This document shows, piece by piece, positions 18,577 through 26,954 of a stretch of 64,000 nucleotides of DNA. Origin of the DNA: Alphaproteobacteria bacterium (GTDB lineage Bacteria > Pseudomonadota > Alphaproteobacteria > Rhodospirillales > WMHbin7); assembly GCA_015232335.1 (NCBI GenBank), contig JADFZV010000005.1, forward strand, positions 1-64,000, given 5' to 3'. A program made the position numbers and the translations under genes. Below the pieces are notes generated by a model. It searched no databases. It was given only the letters and a program-made list of their open reading frames with translations, and had not been told where the DNA came from. How positions within the stretch are numbered: position 1 is the first letter of the stretch; every line of letters starts with the position of its first letter.

Positions 18577-19248
18577 CTATTTCGCTCCCACCGAACTGAT
18601 CGTGCTGGAGACGGTGCCCTTGGAAACCGTGTCCTCGCCCGCCCGGTACTTGCCGATGATGGTAGCTCCCCTGGTGGCGTCGCGCCCATCCATGGCGTGC
18701 GGGCGGATGAGATCGCGGGGATTGTCCACCATCAGGCCGATATTGCGGGTGACCGAACAGCCGAAGCTGGGCGAAGGATCGTTGCGCAAAGGCGAGAAGG
18801 AAGAGTTGTCGCTCCAATCGCCGCATTGCGGCACGCGAACGGCATAGACGTCATAGCCCAGACGCGCCGATCCCTCGGGGAAAGGAAGAGCCGCCTTGGC
18901 CGTCGAGACGCGGATGCCATCTGGTTCGATCCCCATGGCATTCAGCAACTCGGCCAGCTTGGCGGCGCGCTGTTTGGCAATTTCGCCCGACTCGTCCTCT
19001 TCGCCCCTGGCGACGGTCAGCGAAACCGGCGCTTCGCCGCGATGAAAGTAAATATCGACGAAGGACTGCAGACGCGACATGTCTTCGGGGCGAATGACGG
19101 TATCGTCCTGAATGGCCAGGGAAAGAGACACCGGACGCCGCTCGACGACCAAGCGCTGATTGACGCGCCAGTCGCCCTCGTCGGCGCCGCAAGCCGCCAG
19201 CCACCCCAACAGGGAGAGGGCAAACAGGCGAGAGGAAAGGGACGCCAT
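18577..19248 (-). CDS. cpaD: Tad pilus lipoprotein CpaD
   Basis: The protein has 223 residues. The ATG is preceded by AGGAGGACGG. A lipoprotein signal with lipobox LAAC (Cys near residue 20) is followed by a mostly beta domain resembling OmpA-like or CpaD regions (LTVARGEEDESGEIAKQRAAKLAELL, with a C-terminal GCSVTRNIGLMVDNPRDLI, a CpaD landmark). It is an outer-membrane-attached periplasmic component, probably supporting the CpaC secretin. It lies 10 bp after cpaC and 7 bp before cpaE. Confidence 0.88.
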   Translation of the reverse strand: MASLSSRLFALSLLGWLAACGADEGDWRVNQRLVVERRPVSLSLAIQDDTVIRPEDMSRLQSFVDIYFHRGEAPVSLTVARGEEDESGEIAKQRAAKLAELLNAMGIEPDGIRVSTAKAALPFPEGSARLGYDVYAVRVPQCGDWSDNSSFSPLRNDPSPSFGCSVTRNIGLMVDNPRDLIRPHAMDGRDATRGATIIGKYRAGEDTVSKGTVSSTISSVGAK

Positions 19249-19258
19249 GGCCGTCCTC

Positions 19259-20761
19259 CTATTCCATGATGAAGCCGAAGGGACCTTCGATCGCCATCGA
19301 AGGTGGGGGCGACTTGCCCCCCTTGTAGACATGATGCAAGCGGCCCAGAAGGTACTGATCGATGTCGCTGGAATGCACCATGCCGTCGGTGGGCAGGGCG
19401 AACTGGCTGTCGCCGCCGGGGCGCACGACATAAGCCGTGACGGTAACCACCAGCTCTGATTCCGAGCGCTGGAAGGTGGAAGAGCGGAAAAGTGCTCCCA
19501 GAATGGGCAGATCCTTGGCGCCGGGCAGACCTTCCAGGCTATTGGTCACGTCGTTCTGTAAAAGGCCCGCAATCATCAGGCTGCCGCCCGAGGGAAGCTC
19601 CACCGTCGATTCAGCCCGGCGCACCTTGAGCCCCTTGACCTTGATGTTGGAGGAAACTGCCACTTCCAGGGTCGAATCAAGGGCGCTGACCTCGCTGGAA
19701 AGCTTGAGGCTGATGCGCCCGTTCGACAGCACCACCGGGGTAAAGGCCAGCCCAACGCCAAAGGGCTTGAACTCGACGGTGATCTGGCCATTCTGATCCG
19801 AAACCGGAATCGGATATTCGCCGCCCGCCAGCAATTTAGCGGTCTCTCCGGAAACAGCGGTCAGGTTGGGCTCGGCCAGGGTTTTGATCAACCCCCGCTT
19901 CTCCAACGCCTTGATGACGAACTGGAGCGGGCTGGTGCCGCCGCCTGCGTGATCGATCTTTGTGACCGTGCTGCTGAACAAGGACGTGCCTCCTGACAAC
20001 ACTCCGGTCGATGGCGAGGTCAGGCTGCCGCCCAGTCCGCCAACGACGAAGGAACCGATCGAGGTCTGGACACCCAGTTCCTTAAGGGCCGATTTCTGCA
20101 CTTCGGAAACCCGCACCTTCAGCAGCACCTGCTGCTCGGCCTGCACCTTCAACAGATTGATCAGCTTGGCATCGTCGGCAACGAAGGGCCTGGCCACCGC
20201 CCGGGCGCTGGCGGCGGCCGAATCGGAACGCACCGAACCCGAGAGAAACAGATTGTCGCCCACGGCATAGGCCATGATGTTTTCGCCCGGCATGATCTGG
20301 GCCAGCGTGGCGCGCAGCGAATCGATATCCACCTGAACATGTAGCTCCAGCTTCATGACGACATTGCCGAAGCGATCCAGGAACATGATGTTGGTGTCGC
20401 CCACCGCCTTGGCCAGCAGGAAGGCTTGGCGCGGCGTCTTGACCTTGACATCCACGATGTCGGAACTGGCGACCATGACGTCGCGCACATCCTCGGGCAG
20501 TTCAATGATGCGCGCCTTGTTGAGCGGCAAACGCATGACATCCGACACCGCCTGCTTGGCCGCCAGGGGGGGCGGCAATTGCATGGCCGGTTTGGCGGGC
20601 GAGGACAAGGTGCGCAATCCCAATGCGCCCTTGGTCACCTTGTCCTGCGGAGCGGGTGTGGCCGCAGGCGGCTCGGGCGATTGCGCCCAGCTTGCCACGG
20701 CCCAGCTTAGAAAAAGCGCCGACAGCGAAAAACGAAGAAGGATCGAGAGCCTCGTTCTCAC
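19259..20761 (-). CDS. cpaC: Tad pilus outer-membrane secretin CpaC/RcpA
   Basis: The protein has 500 residues and starts at a GTG overlapping the cpaB stop. A signal peptide ends near ASWAQ (residue 27). An N-terminal pilus/BON-like region (ARIIELPEDVRDVMVASSDIVDV) precedes the secretin domain. The secretin domain includes LLKVRVSEVQKSALKELG, EPNLTAVSGETAKLLAGGEYPIP and VELPSGGSLMIAGLL landmarks between about residues 210 and 410. It forms the outer-membrane pore for the Flp pilus. Confidence 0.94.
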   Translation of the reverse strand: MRTRLSILLRFSLSALFLSWAVASWAQSPEPPAATPAPQDKVTKGALGLRTLSSPAKPAMQLPPPLAAKQAVSDVMRLPLNKARIIELPEDVRDVMVASSDIVDVKVKTPRQAFLLAKAVGDTNIMFLDRFGNVVMKLELHVQVDIDSLRATLAQIMPGENIMAYAVGDNLFLSGSVRSDSAAASARAVARPFVADDAKLINLLKVQAEQQVLLKVRVSEVQKSALKELGVQTSIGSFVVGGLGGSLTSPSTGVLSGGTSLFSSTVTKIDHAGGGTSPLQFVIKALEKRGLIKTLAEPNLTAVSGETAKLLAGGEYPIPVSDQNGQITVEFKPFGVGLAFTPVVLSNGRISLKLSSEVSALDSTLEVAVSSNIKVKGLKVRRAESTVELPSGGSLMIAGLLQNDVTNSLEGLPGAKDLPILGALFRSSTFQRSESELVVTVTAYVVRPGGDSQFALPTDGMVHSSDIDQYLLGRLHHVYKGGKSPPPSMAIEGPFGFIME

Positions 20762-21636
20762 CGCCCCGTCTCCATGGTGGGCGTGGCACCGCGATAGACC
20801 TTGACCTGACCCGCGCCAGCCCCGCCATCGGTTGCTGCGGGGCGCCTTGGCGCCACCACGGGAATCGGCTCAGGCTCAGACGCCAAAGGTGTGCCGCCGA
20901 AACCTGCCTCGTCGCCGGGGCCCGGGGTCAGGCTGCGCAAGGACAAGGTAAGCTCGCCGGATTTTTGCGCCTGAAGAACGGTCTCCGCCTCCTTGGGCGT
21001 TACCTCCAGCGTCAGGGTTTTTGCAAGAACGGCAGCCGTCTGCACATCATCCATCTTCTGATCGACGGCCAGAACACGAAGATTGCGCACGACCGTTTCC
21101 GACCGAGACGTCTTGCCCCCGTCCTCGCTGGTTCCGGTATTCCGGGCCAGTTCGACGGTCTGGATCACATCCACCCGGTCTCCGGGCAAAATGAAACCGC
21201 CCGCAGCACTATGCGGATTGACGGTCAGGCCGATGGCCCGCATGCCGGGCGACAGAATGCCCGACATCATCCCCGCACCCTCCTGACGAAAGACCCGATT
21301 AGCCATCATCGGCTCGCCCGACAAAAAGGCCTGGCGGACCGTGGCGCCGATGAAAGCGTTTCTGGCCTCCTCGCCTTGTCCCAACTTCACGATGAAGCGG
21401 CGATCGACGGCCTCGTTGGGCCAGGATTGCCACTTGACATCACCATCCTTAAGCTGGGTTCCCGTAGCCAGATCCCTGGCGGCAATCAGGATTTGCGAGG
21501 TCGGCGCCGGACGCACCGGGCCTGACGCCTCGGCCACGGGTGGAGGTGGGCGATTAAGGGCGCGCTTGGCGAGCAAAGCGGCAACTACCGCAATAACCAA
21601 GGCCGCAGCCAGGAGAATAATCGTGATCGGTCGCAT
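20758..21636 (-). CDS. cpaB: Tad pilus assembly protein CpaB/RcpC
   Basis: The protein has 292 residues. It has one N-terminal membrane anchor (residues 4-24), then a SAF domain typical of CpaB (ILIAARDLATGTQLKDGDVKW, around residues 50-70) and the RcpC domain with GMRAIGLTVNPHSAAGGFILPGDRVDV landmarks. It is a periplasmic partner of the secretin. It is the first gene of the cpaB-tadC transcript; a CtrA-type box and a hairpin lie in its 5' region. Confidence 0.92.
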   Translation of the reverse strand: MRPITIILLAAALVIAVVAALLAKRALNRPPPPVAEASGPVRPAPTSQILIAARDLATGTQLKDGDVKWQSWPNEAVDRRFIVKLGQGEEARNAFIGATVRQAFLSGEPMMANRVFRQEGAGMMSGILSPGMRAIGLTVNPHSAAGGFILPGDRVDVIQTVELARNTGTSEDGGKTSRSETVVRNLRVLAVDQKMDDVQTAAVLAKTLTLEVTPKEAETVLQAQKSGELTLSLRSLTPGPGDEAGFGGTPLASEPEPIPVVAPRRPAATDGGAGAGQVKVYRGATPTMETGR

Positions 21637-21672
21637 CCGCCCTTAATGACCTGTTCCGTACAAGTGCCCCTT

Positions 21673-21696
21673 CCCGCAAGCGAAGGGGCTTGCGGG
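21673..21696 (-). terminator. Perfect 9-bp hairpin between flp and cpaB
   Basis: CCCGCAAGC (21673-21681) and GCTTGCGGG (21688-21696) pair perfectly around a six-base loop. In the direction of flp transcription there is no T run right after it. It may limit read-through from flp or sit in the cpaB leader. Confidence 0.5.
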
Positions 21697-21704
21697 GGAT
21701 TTGG

Positions 21705-21720
21705 TTAACCATGCGTTAAC
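21705..21720 (-). promoter_or_regulatory. CtrA-type binding site upstream of cpaB
   Basis: The site reads TTAA-N7-TTAAC on both strands: plus TTAACCATGCGTTAAC, minus GTTAACGCATGGTTAA. This matches the full CtrA consensus known from Caulobacter and relatives. It lies 69 bp upstream of the cpaB start and after the flp stop, which would put the pilus export operon under cell-cycle control. Confidence 0.65.
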
Positions 21721-21790
21721 CTATCAGAATTCCAGGAAAACAGAAGTCAAAAGAAGGCGCAACGACAGCCGTCACAGGGCGCCGAGGAGG

Positions 21791-21973
21791 CTAAGACGGC
21801 GGATTTTGCAATCTGTCGCGAATAATCTCGAAAAATGCGTCCAGGTCGGCGCCGATCCCGAAAACAACGACGACGATGGCCAAGCCTACCCCCATGGTGA
21901 TCAAGCCGTATTCGATCGCCGTCGCCCCACGATCATTTGACTTAATCCTTTGAAAATGCTTAGTAAGGATCAC
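21791..21973 (-). CDS. flp: Flp-type pilin
   Basis: The protein has 60 residues from a GTG at 21973 with ACGGAG upstream; the longer open frame upstream lacks pilin character. The prepilin site is DRG/ATAIEYGLI: cleavage after Gly leaves the mature protein with the Flp-motif Glu5-Tyr6. It is followed by one hydrophobic helix (GVGLAIVVVVFGIG) and a short acidic tail. It is the pilus subunit assembled by the downstream cpa/tad proteins. The prepilin peptidase (CpaA/TadV) is not in the window. Confidence 0.88.
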   Translation of the reverse strand: MILTKHFQRIKSNDRGATAIEYGLITMGVGLAIVVVVFGIGADLDAFFEIIRDRLQNPPS

Positions 21974-22086
21974 GATGCGACTCCGTTCTGCGCCTAGGGC
22001 CACAAAAAGCCTAGTCCTCTCGGCGCAAAGTCGCAACCCACCCTGCCTTTGCTCAATATTTAAGCTCTAAATCTTTGCCCGCCTAG

Positions 22087-22115
22087 ATTATAGCCATTAA
22101 AGAATGGCTTCATCA
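22087..22115 (-). promoter_or_regulatory. Possible flp promoter with overlapping inverted repeat
   Basis: On the minus strand a TATAAT occupies 22092-22087. With a 17-bp spacer the -35 region reads TGATGA, only a partial match. A perfect 7-bp inverted repeat (AGCCATT/AATGGCT, 22092-22109, 4-bp loop) lies in the spacer and could be an operator. Transcription would start near 22080, about 107 bp before the flp GTG. Confidence 0.35.
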
Positions 22116-22189
22116 CAAAAGGCCCGTGATGGGGCTGGCATGCAATCTGCAAATTCAATTTGGTCAGCAGGACACAGCCTCGGGGGACC

Positions 22190-23605
22190 ATGGACGCTTT
22201 CGACGAAATGCGCGGACCGAACGGAACGGTGGCCGAGGCTTACCAGGCGGTCGCCGAGTGGCTTTACGCCACCCCTTCCCGGCTTTTGGACGAGAAGCGG
22301 CGCGAGGCCGAGATTCTGTTCCGGCGCATCGGCATCACCTTCAACGTCTATGGCGAGGATGCGGGGACCGAACGGCTGATTCCCTTCGACATCATTCCCC
22401 GCTCGCTGGCTCCTTGGGAATGGACGAAACTGTCCAGGGGGCTAGAGCAGCGCGTGCGCGCCCTCGATGCCTTTCTGGCCGACATCTATCATGAACAGGA
22501 AATCCTGAAGGCAGGGAAAATTCCCTCGCACAAGGTATTGGGCAACGTCCTTTACCGACCGGAAATGCAAGGCATCGAAGTACCGGGGGGCGTTTACGTC
22601 CAGATCGCCGGAATCGACGTGGTGCGCACCGAGCCTGACCGCTTCTTCGTGCTGGAAGACAATCTGCGAACCCCATCCGGCGTCTCATACATGCTGGAAG
22701 ACCGCGCCGTGATGATGCGCCTGTTCCCCGATCTGTTCGCCAAGGCCAAGGTGGCGCCGATCGATCACTATCCCCATGAATTGCTGCGCACCCTGCGCTC
22801 GGTCTGCCCGGCCCATGCCGGAGCTGATCCCGTGGTCGTCCTTCTGACTCCCGGCCCCTACAACAGCGCCTATTTCGAACATGCCTTCCTGGCGGAAAGA
22901 ATGGGCATCGAACTGGTCGAAGGCCAGGATCTTTTCGTCCAGGACGATGCCGTCTTCATGCGCACCACTTTGGGCCCCAGGCGGGTCGATGTGATCTATC
23001 GCCGCCTCGACGACGAATTCATCGATCCCCTGGCCTTCAATCCCGATTCATCGCTGGGGGTGCCTGGCCTGCTTTCCGTCTATCGCAAGGGCGGCGTCAC
23101 ATTGGCCAACGCCATCGGAACGGGCGTTGCCGACGACAAGTCTATCTACCCCTATGTACCTGACATGATTCGCTTTTATTTGGGTGAGGACCCGCTGCTG
23201 GAAAATGTTCCGACCTGGCTTTTGGAGCGCCCCGAGGACCTAGCCTACGCGCTTGATCATCTGCCGGAACTGGTGGTCAAGGAGACGCAGGGATCGGGCG
23301 GCTACGGCATGCTGGTCGGCCCCAAATCCAGCAAGCAGGAGATCGAAGATTTCCGCCAAAAGATCAAGGCCAATCCCGAAGGCTACATCGCCCAGCCGAC
23401 GCTGGCCCTTTCGACCTGTCCCACCTTCACCGACGAAGGGATAGCGCCCCGGCACGTCGATCTGCGTCCCTTCATCCTGCACGGGAAAAACAGCATTTCG
23501 ATGGTTCCCGGCGGACTGACTCGCGTAGCCCTGCGCCAAGGATCGCTGGTGGTGAATTCCTCGCAAGGCGGAGGCACCAAGGATACTTGGGTGCTGGAGG
23601 AATAG
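22190..23605 (+). CDS. Circularly permuted ATP-grasp protein (Anbu operon)
   Basis: The protein has 471 residues from the ATG of MDAFDEMRG, preceded by CGGGGGACC. It belongs to the circularly permuted ATP-grasp type 2 family. Landmarks are FFVLEDNLRTPSGVSYMLEDR (around residues 150-170), VYRRLDDEFIDPL, and the nucleotide-binding VVKETQGSGGYGMLVG (around 360-375). Such proteins are predicted peptide-ligase-like enzymes whose product is unknown. It is the first gene of a conserved four-gene set that includes the Anbu protease. The next gene starts 9 bp downstream. Confidence 0.9.
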   Translation: MDAFDEMRGPNGTVAEAYQAVAEWLYATPSRLLDEKRREAEILFRRIGITFNVYGEDAGTERLIPFDIIPRSLAPWEWTKLSRGLEQRVRALDAFLADIYHEQEILKAGKIPSHKVLGNVLYRPEMQGIEVPGGVYVQIAGIDVVRTEPDRFFVLEDNLRTPSGVSYMLEDRAVMMRLFPDLFAKAKVAPIDHYPHELLRTLRSVCPAHAGADPVVVLLTPGPYNSAYFEHAFLAERMGIELVEGQDLFVQDDAVFMRTTLGPRRVDVIYRRLDDEFIDPLAFNPDSSLGVPGLLSVYRKGGVTLANAIGTGVADDKSIYPYVPDMIRFYLGEDPLLENVPTWLLERPEDLAYALDHLPELVVKETQGSGGYGMLVGPKSSKQEIEDFRQKIKANPEGYIAQPTLALSTCPTFTDEGIAPRHVDLRPFILHGKNSISMVPGGLTRVALRQGSLVVNSSQGGGTKDTWVLEE

Positions 23606-23614
23606 GATCGGATC

Positions 23615-24550
23615 ATGCTCAGCCGCACCGCAGAAAATCTATACTGGACAGGCCGCTACATGGAGCGGGCGGAAAATCTGGCCCGCCTTTTGGATGTCAG
23701 TTTCCGCGCAGCCCTTCTGCCCGCAGCCGATGCCGGACCCGCCGCCGACTGGCAGGCCGCCCTTGACATGCTGGGCATCACTGAAATCTACAAGACCAAA
23801 TACGGCAACGTCACGCAAGACAGCGTCATCGTTTTCCTCACTCTGGACACCAGCCATCCCTTCTCGATCAAGTTCTGCATCGACCAGGCGCGCGAAAACG
23901 CGCGGGCGCTGCGAGCCACGCTGTCGGCGGAACTGTGGGAAAGCCTGAATATCACCTGGCTGGAAATGAACAACATCACCCGCCAGATTCTTGCCAGCCG
24001 CGGTCCAAGAACCATTTTCGACTGGGTAAAGGAACGTTCGCACCTGTTTCGAGGCGTCGCCTATTCGACCCTTCTGCACAACGACGCCTTCCATTTCCTG
24101 AGGCTTGGCACTCATCTCGAACGCGCCGACAATACGGCGCGCCTGCTGGCCGCCAAGGAACGCAGTCTGGCCAGCTTGCCGCCGAAAAGCGGCACGGTTT
24201 ATTATCAGTGGGGCGCCGTTCTGCGCTCGGTCAGCGCCTTTCGGGCCTATACGCTGATCTATCGCGACGTCATCGATCCCGTGCGCGTAGCCGAGCTTCT
24301 GATCTTAAAGGCGGAAATGCCGCGTTCGTTGCGCTTTTGCCTCGACCAGATCGCCGCCAGCCTGGATACGCTGGCCATGGGACGCGATCTGGAGTGCCGT
24401 CGGATAGCCATGGAAACACAGTCGCGCCTGACATATTCGCGCATCGAGCATGTGGAAAGCCAGGGCATTGACGCCTTCCTGACCGATACGCTGGGCCGAG
24501 TCAATATGCTGGGCATCCAGATCGGACGCGACTTCCTGATGACCGTTTAA
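23615..24550 (+). CDS. Alpha-E domain protein (Anbu operon)
   Basis: The protein has 311 residues, all-alpha. Family landmarks are the start MLSRTAENLYWTGRYMERAENLARLL and RGVAYSTLLHNDAFHFLRLGTHLERADNTARLL, which repeat an 'R-x-x-ERA-x-N-x-ARLL' theme at residues about 14-27 and 165-180. Its biochemical role is not known; it nearly always accompanies the ATP-grasp and transglutaminase-like genes found here. Confidence 0.88.
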   Translation: MLSRTAENLYWTGRYMERAENLARLLDVSFRAALLPAADAGPAADWQAALDMLGITEIYKTKYGNVTQDSVIVFLTLDTSHPFSIKFCIDQARENARALRATLSAELWESLNITWLEMNNITRQILASRGPRTIFDWVKERSHLFRGVAYSTLLHNDAFHFLRLGTHLERADNTARLLAAKERSLASLPPKSGTVYYQWGAVLRSVSAFRAYTLIYRDVIDPVRVAELLILKAEMPRSLRFCLDQIAASLDTLAMGRDLECRRIAMETQSRLTYSRIEHVESQGIDAFLTDTLGRVNMLGIQIGRDFLMTV

Positions 24551-24560
24551 GGAAAAAATC

Positions 24561-25442
24561 ATGCGTCTCAACATCCATCATGAAACGATCTATCACTACG
24601 CCGCCCCGGCCTCCTACAGCATTCAATATCTGCGCCTGACGCCGCCCTCGGTTCCCGGCCAGCGCGTCCTGTCCTGGAAGCTTTCGGCCCCCGCCACCCT
24701 GAAACCCTGGATGGATACTTTCGGCAATCAGGCCCATGTCCTGGTGATCGACCAGCCGCACGAGGAAATCCGCTTGTTGGCGACCGGCGAGGTCGAAAGC
24801 GACGAGGGCGAATTTCTTATCTCGAGGGAAGGGGAAATCCATCCTCCCGCCCTGTTCCTGCGCCCGACCCGCCTGACCGAGGCCAGCGCCAATCTAAGCG
24901 AATTCGCAAGCGCCCTGCGCCCGGCTCTCTCCAAGGGTCGGCGCAAAGGCCTTGGAGATCTGATGCATGCCATCCGCGATGCCGTGTCCTATCAGCCGGG
25001 CATTACCGATGCCGCCACCTCGGCCTTCGAGGCTTTCGACCACAAGGCAGGCGTCTGCCAGGACCACGCCCACATCTTCATCGCCTGCTGCAAAATCCTG
25101 GGCATTCCGGCGCGTTATGTCAGCGGCTATCTCTGCACGGCCAAGCTGGGCGAGGAAGGCATGGCCAGCCACGCCTGGGCCGAAGCCTGGATCGACGAGG
25201 ATGGGGCAAAGGGTTGGGCCACCTTCGACGTCGCCAACCGCACTCAGGCAGGCGAGGCGCATGTGCGGCTGGCCCATGGGCTCGATTATCTTGATGCCTG
25301 TCCTGTACGCGGCATCCGCAAGGGTGGTCGCGGCGAAGCGCTGGATGTCAGTGTGCATGTGGGCGAGTCCTCGCACGAGCCCAAGCGCCCGACAGCCCGC
25401 GAATCGGCCCGCAAAAGAGCTTCCGAACAGAGCCAGCAGTGA
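24561..25442 (+). CDS. Transglutaminase-like cysteine protease family protein (Anbu operon)
   Basis: The protein has 293 residues. An N-terminal beta region (MRLNIHHETIYHYAAPASYSIQYLRL) precedes the transglutaminase core. The catalytic triad can be read as Cys in AGVCQDHAHIF (around residue 170), His in ASHAWAEAW (around 210) and Asp in TFDVANRTQ. A Lys/Arg/Glu-rich tail follows. Probably a cytoplasmic peptidase or amidase acting with the ATP-grasp protein; substrate unknown. Confidence 0.88.
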   Translation: MRLNIHHETIYHYAAPASYSIQYLRLTPPSVPGQRVLSWKLSAPATLKPWMDTFGNQAHVLVIDQPHEEIRLLATGEVESDEGEFLISREGEIHPPALFLRPTRLTEASANLSEFASALRPALSKGRRKGLGDLMHAIRDAVSYQPGITDAATSAFEAFDHKAGVCQDHAHIFIACCKILGIPARYVSGYLCTAKLGEEGMASHAWAEAWIDEDGAKGWATFDVANRTQAGEAHVRLAHGLDYLDACPVRGIRKGGRGEALDVSVHVGESSHEPKRPTARESARKRASEQSQQ

Positions 25443-25479
25443 TTAGATTATTGCCGAATTTCTTCTTGAGGATATCCCC

Positions 25480-26214
25480 ATGACCTATTGCGTCGGCGCT
25501 CTTCTCGATCAGGGCCTGGTATTGGCCAGCGACACGCGCACCAATGCGGGCGTCGACAATGTCGCCTCTTTTTGCAAAATGAGCATTTTCTCCGTACCTG
25601 GAAAGCGCAACATCGTTCTGCTTTCGGCGGGAAATCTTTCAATCACCCAAACCGCCGTCGCCCTGATCTCGGAATGGCGCAACGGCAAGGGCAGCAAGCA
25701 CAATATCGACAAGGCGCCCAGCATGTTCCGTGTGGCCGCCATCGTGGGCGAGGCGCTGCGCGAGGTCTATCGCCAGGATGCCGATTTCTTGAAGAAGCAT
25801 AATACGGAATTCAACGCCACCTTCATTCTGGGCGGACAGATCAAGGGCGAGAAGCCGCGCCTGTTCCAGGTGTATGGGGCGGGCAATTTCATCGAAGCGC
25901 AGGCAGAGACACCCTTCGTGCAGATCGGCGAGATCAAGTATGGCAAGCCTGTATTCGACCGTCTTCTCACCATGTCCATGCCGATGGAGGAAGCGGGAAA
26001 GCTAATTCTGATATCGTTTGATTCGACCATGCGTTCGAACATATCGGTCGGCCTGCCGATCGACCTTCTGATCTTGCGCAAAGATCATTTCAAGACGCCC
26101 AAGCCCAGGCGCATCGGCGAAAAAGACGCTTATTTCTCGGATTTGCGGGCCCGCTGGGGAGCCTCACTTCGCAAGACCTTCGAAGGACTGCCGCCGCTTT
26201 CCTTGGAAGAATAG
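25480..26214 (+). CDS. Anbu: bacterial proteasome-type N-terminal nucleophile protease
   Basis: The protein has 244 residues. After Met removal the N-terminus is Thr2 (MTYCVGALLDQGLVLASDTRTNAG), the pattern of a proteasome beta-type Ntn hydrolase; Asp18 and a downstream lysine fit the family's active site. Residues about 120-140 carry TFILGGQIKGEKPRLF. Anbu assembles into open helical or ring oligomers and lies, as here, with ATP-grasp, alpha-E and transglutaminase genes. The ribosome site is TTGAGGAT, and the gap from the previous gene is 37 bp. Confidence 0.9.
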   Translation: MTYCVGALLDQGLVLASDTRTNAGVDNVASFCKMSIFSVPGKRNIVLLSAGNLSITQTAVALISEWRNGKGSKHNIDKAPSMFRVAAIVGEALREVYRQDADFLKKHNTEFNATFILGGQIKGEKPRLFQVYGAGNFIEAQAETPFVQIGEIKYGKPVFDRLLTMSMPMEEAGKLILISFDSTMRSNISVGLPIDLLILRKDHFKTPKPRRIGEKDAYFSDLRARWGASLRKTFEGLPPLSLEE

Positions 26215-26248
26215 TGCATCCTGCGAACAAACATGGCCTGAATCATTA

Positions 26249-26519
26249 ATGCCGTGACTTGCTCTTTCCGGCCCAGGAGCATCGCTTCACCATCCCCCAA
26301 ATTGAAGCCGCTCTGCGCGACCTGGGGCTTGGCTTCCAGGGGGTCAAATTGGCCCCGGACGTCATCGAGCGGTTTATCAGCCATGAAGCCAAGCCCGGCT
26401 CACCGCGCTCTCTGTCCGCCTGGCACCGCTTCGAGCAGAAGACCCCCCATACCTTTATCGGCATGTATCAATTCTGGTGCCGCAAGAATCCGTTGCCCAA
26501 CCGCTCGGAAGGCAGATAG
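26249..26519 (+). pseudogene. C-terminal fossil of a methyltransferase/TPR-type protein
   Basis: The open frame reads CRDLLFPAQEHRFTIPQIEAAL and then LGLGFQGVKLAPDV, ending with FIGMYQFWCRKN before TAG. From memory of the family, this 'CRDLLF-x-x-QEHRFT-(I/L)PQI ... FxGMYQFW' string is the C-terminus of large SAM-methyltransferase/TPR proteins common in alphaproteobacteria. There is no start codon with a ribosome site and no upstream domain, so it is a remnant of about 90 residues. Confidence 0.6.
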
Positions 26520-26899
26520 AGGGGCGCCGTCGTTCCCTTGTTGATTTCGCTGGCGATTTCCAGACGTCCGCCATGCAGTTTGATGAAGGTTTCTGACAAG
26601 GGCAGGCCCAGCCCCGTGCCCGCATGAAGGCGCGACATTTTGCTCTCAACCTGTCCGAAGGGCATCATCTCCTTCTGGATGTCCTCGGGCGCAATGCCGA
26701 TGCCTGTGTTGCTGAAGGAAATCACCAACTCGCCGCTTGCGGCGCGGCCCACCTTGACCCCGATCAAGCCGCCCGAGGGCGTGAAATCGGCCGAATTATA
26801 GAGAAGATTGAGAAAGGCCTGTTTAAGAATTCGCGATCGGCCCTGCGAAGGCCGGTTAGCCAACAAGGTGATGTCGGATTGAGGATCAAGAAGTCATAA
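26468..26899 (-). pseudogene. ATPase-domain fossil of a sensor histidine kinase
   Basis: The open minus-strand frame carries the HATPase boxes only: N box KQAFLNLLYNSADFTPSGG, G1 box NTGIGI, F box MPFGQVESKM, and G2 box GTGLGLPLSE. The dimerisation/His region and any sensor are missing; the frame opens after a TGA at about 26897 with LLDPQSDITLLANR. The 3' end overlaps the other fossil by about 50 bp in opposite orientation, marking a junction of two broken genes. Confidence 0.7.
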
Positions 26900-26940
26900 C
26901 GGCCCCTCACGTTATTATGGCTTTTCTGCTTAATCCATAT

Positions 26941-26946
26941 TACAAT
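26941..26946 (+). promoter_or_regulatory. -10 hexamer placed for a leaderless Fic mRNA
   Basis: TACAAT ends only 8 bases before the Fic ATG at 26955, and no Shine-Dalgarno lies between. The -35 region 17 bp upstream reads TGGCTT, a weak match. If functional, transcription would begin at or next to the start codon. Confidence 0.35.
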
Positions 26947-26954
26947 CCCGGCCC

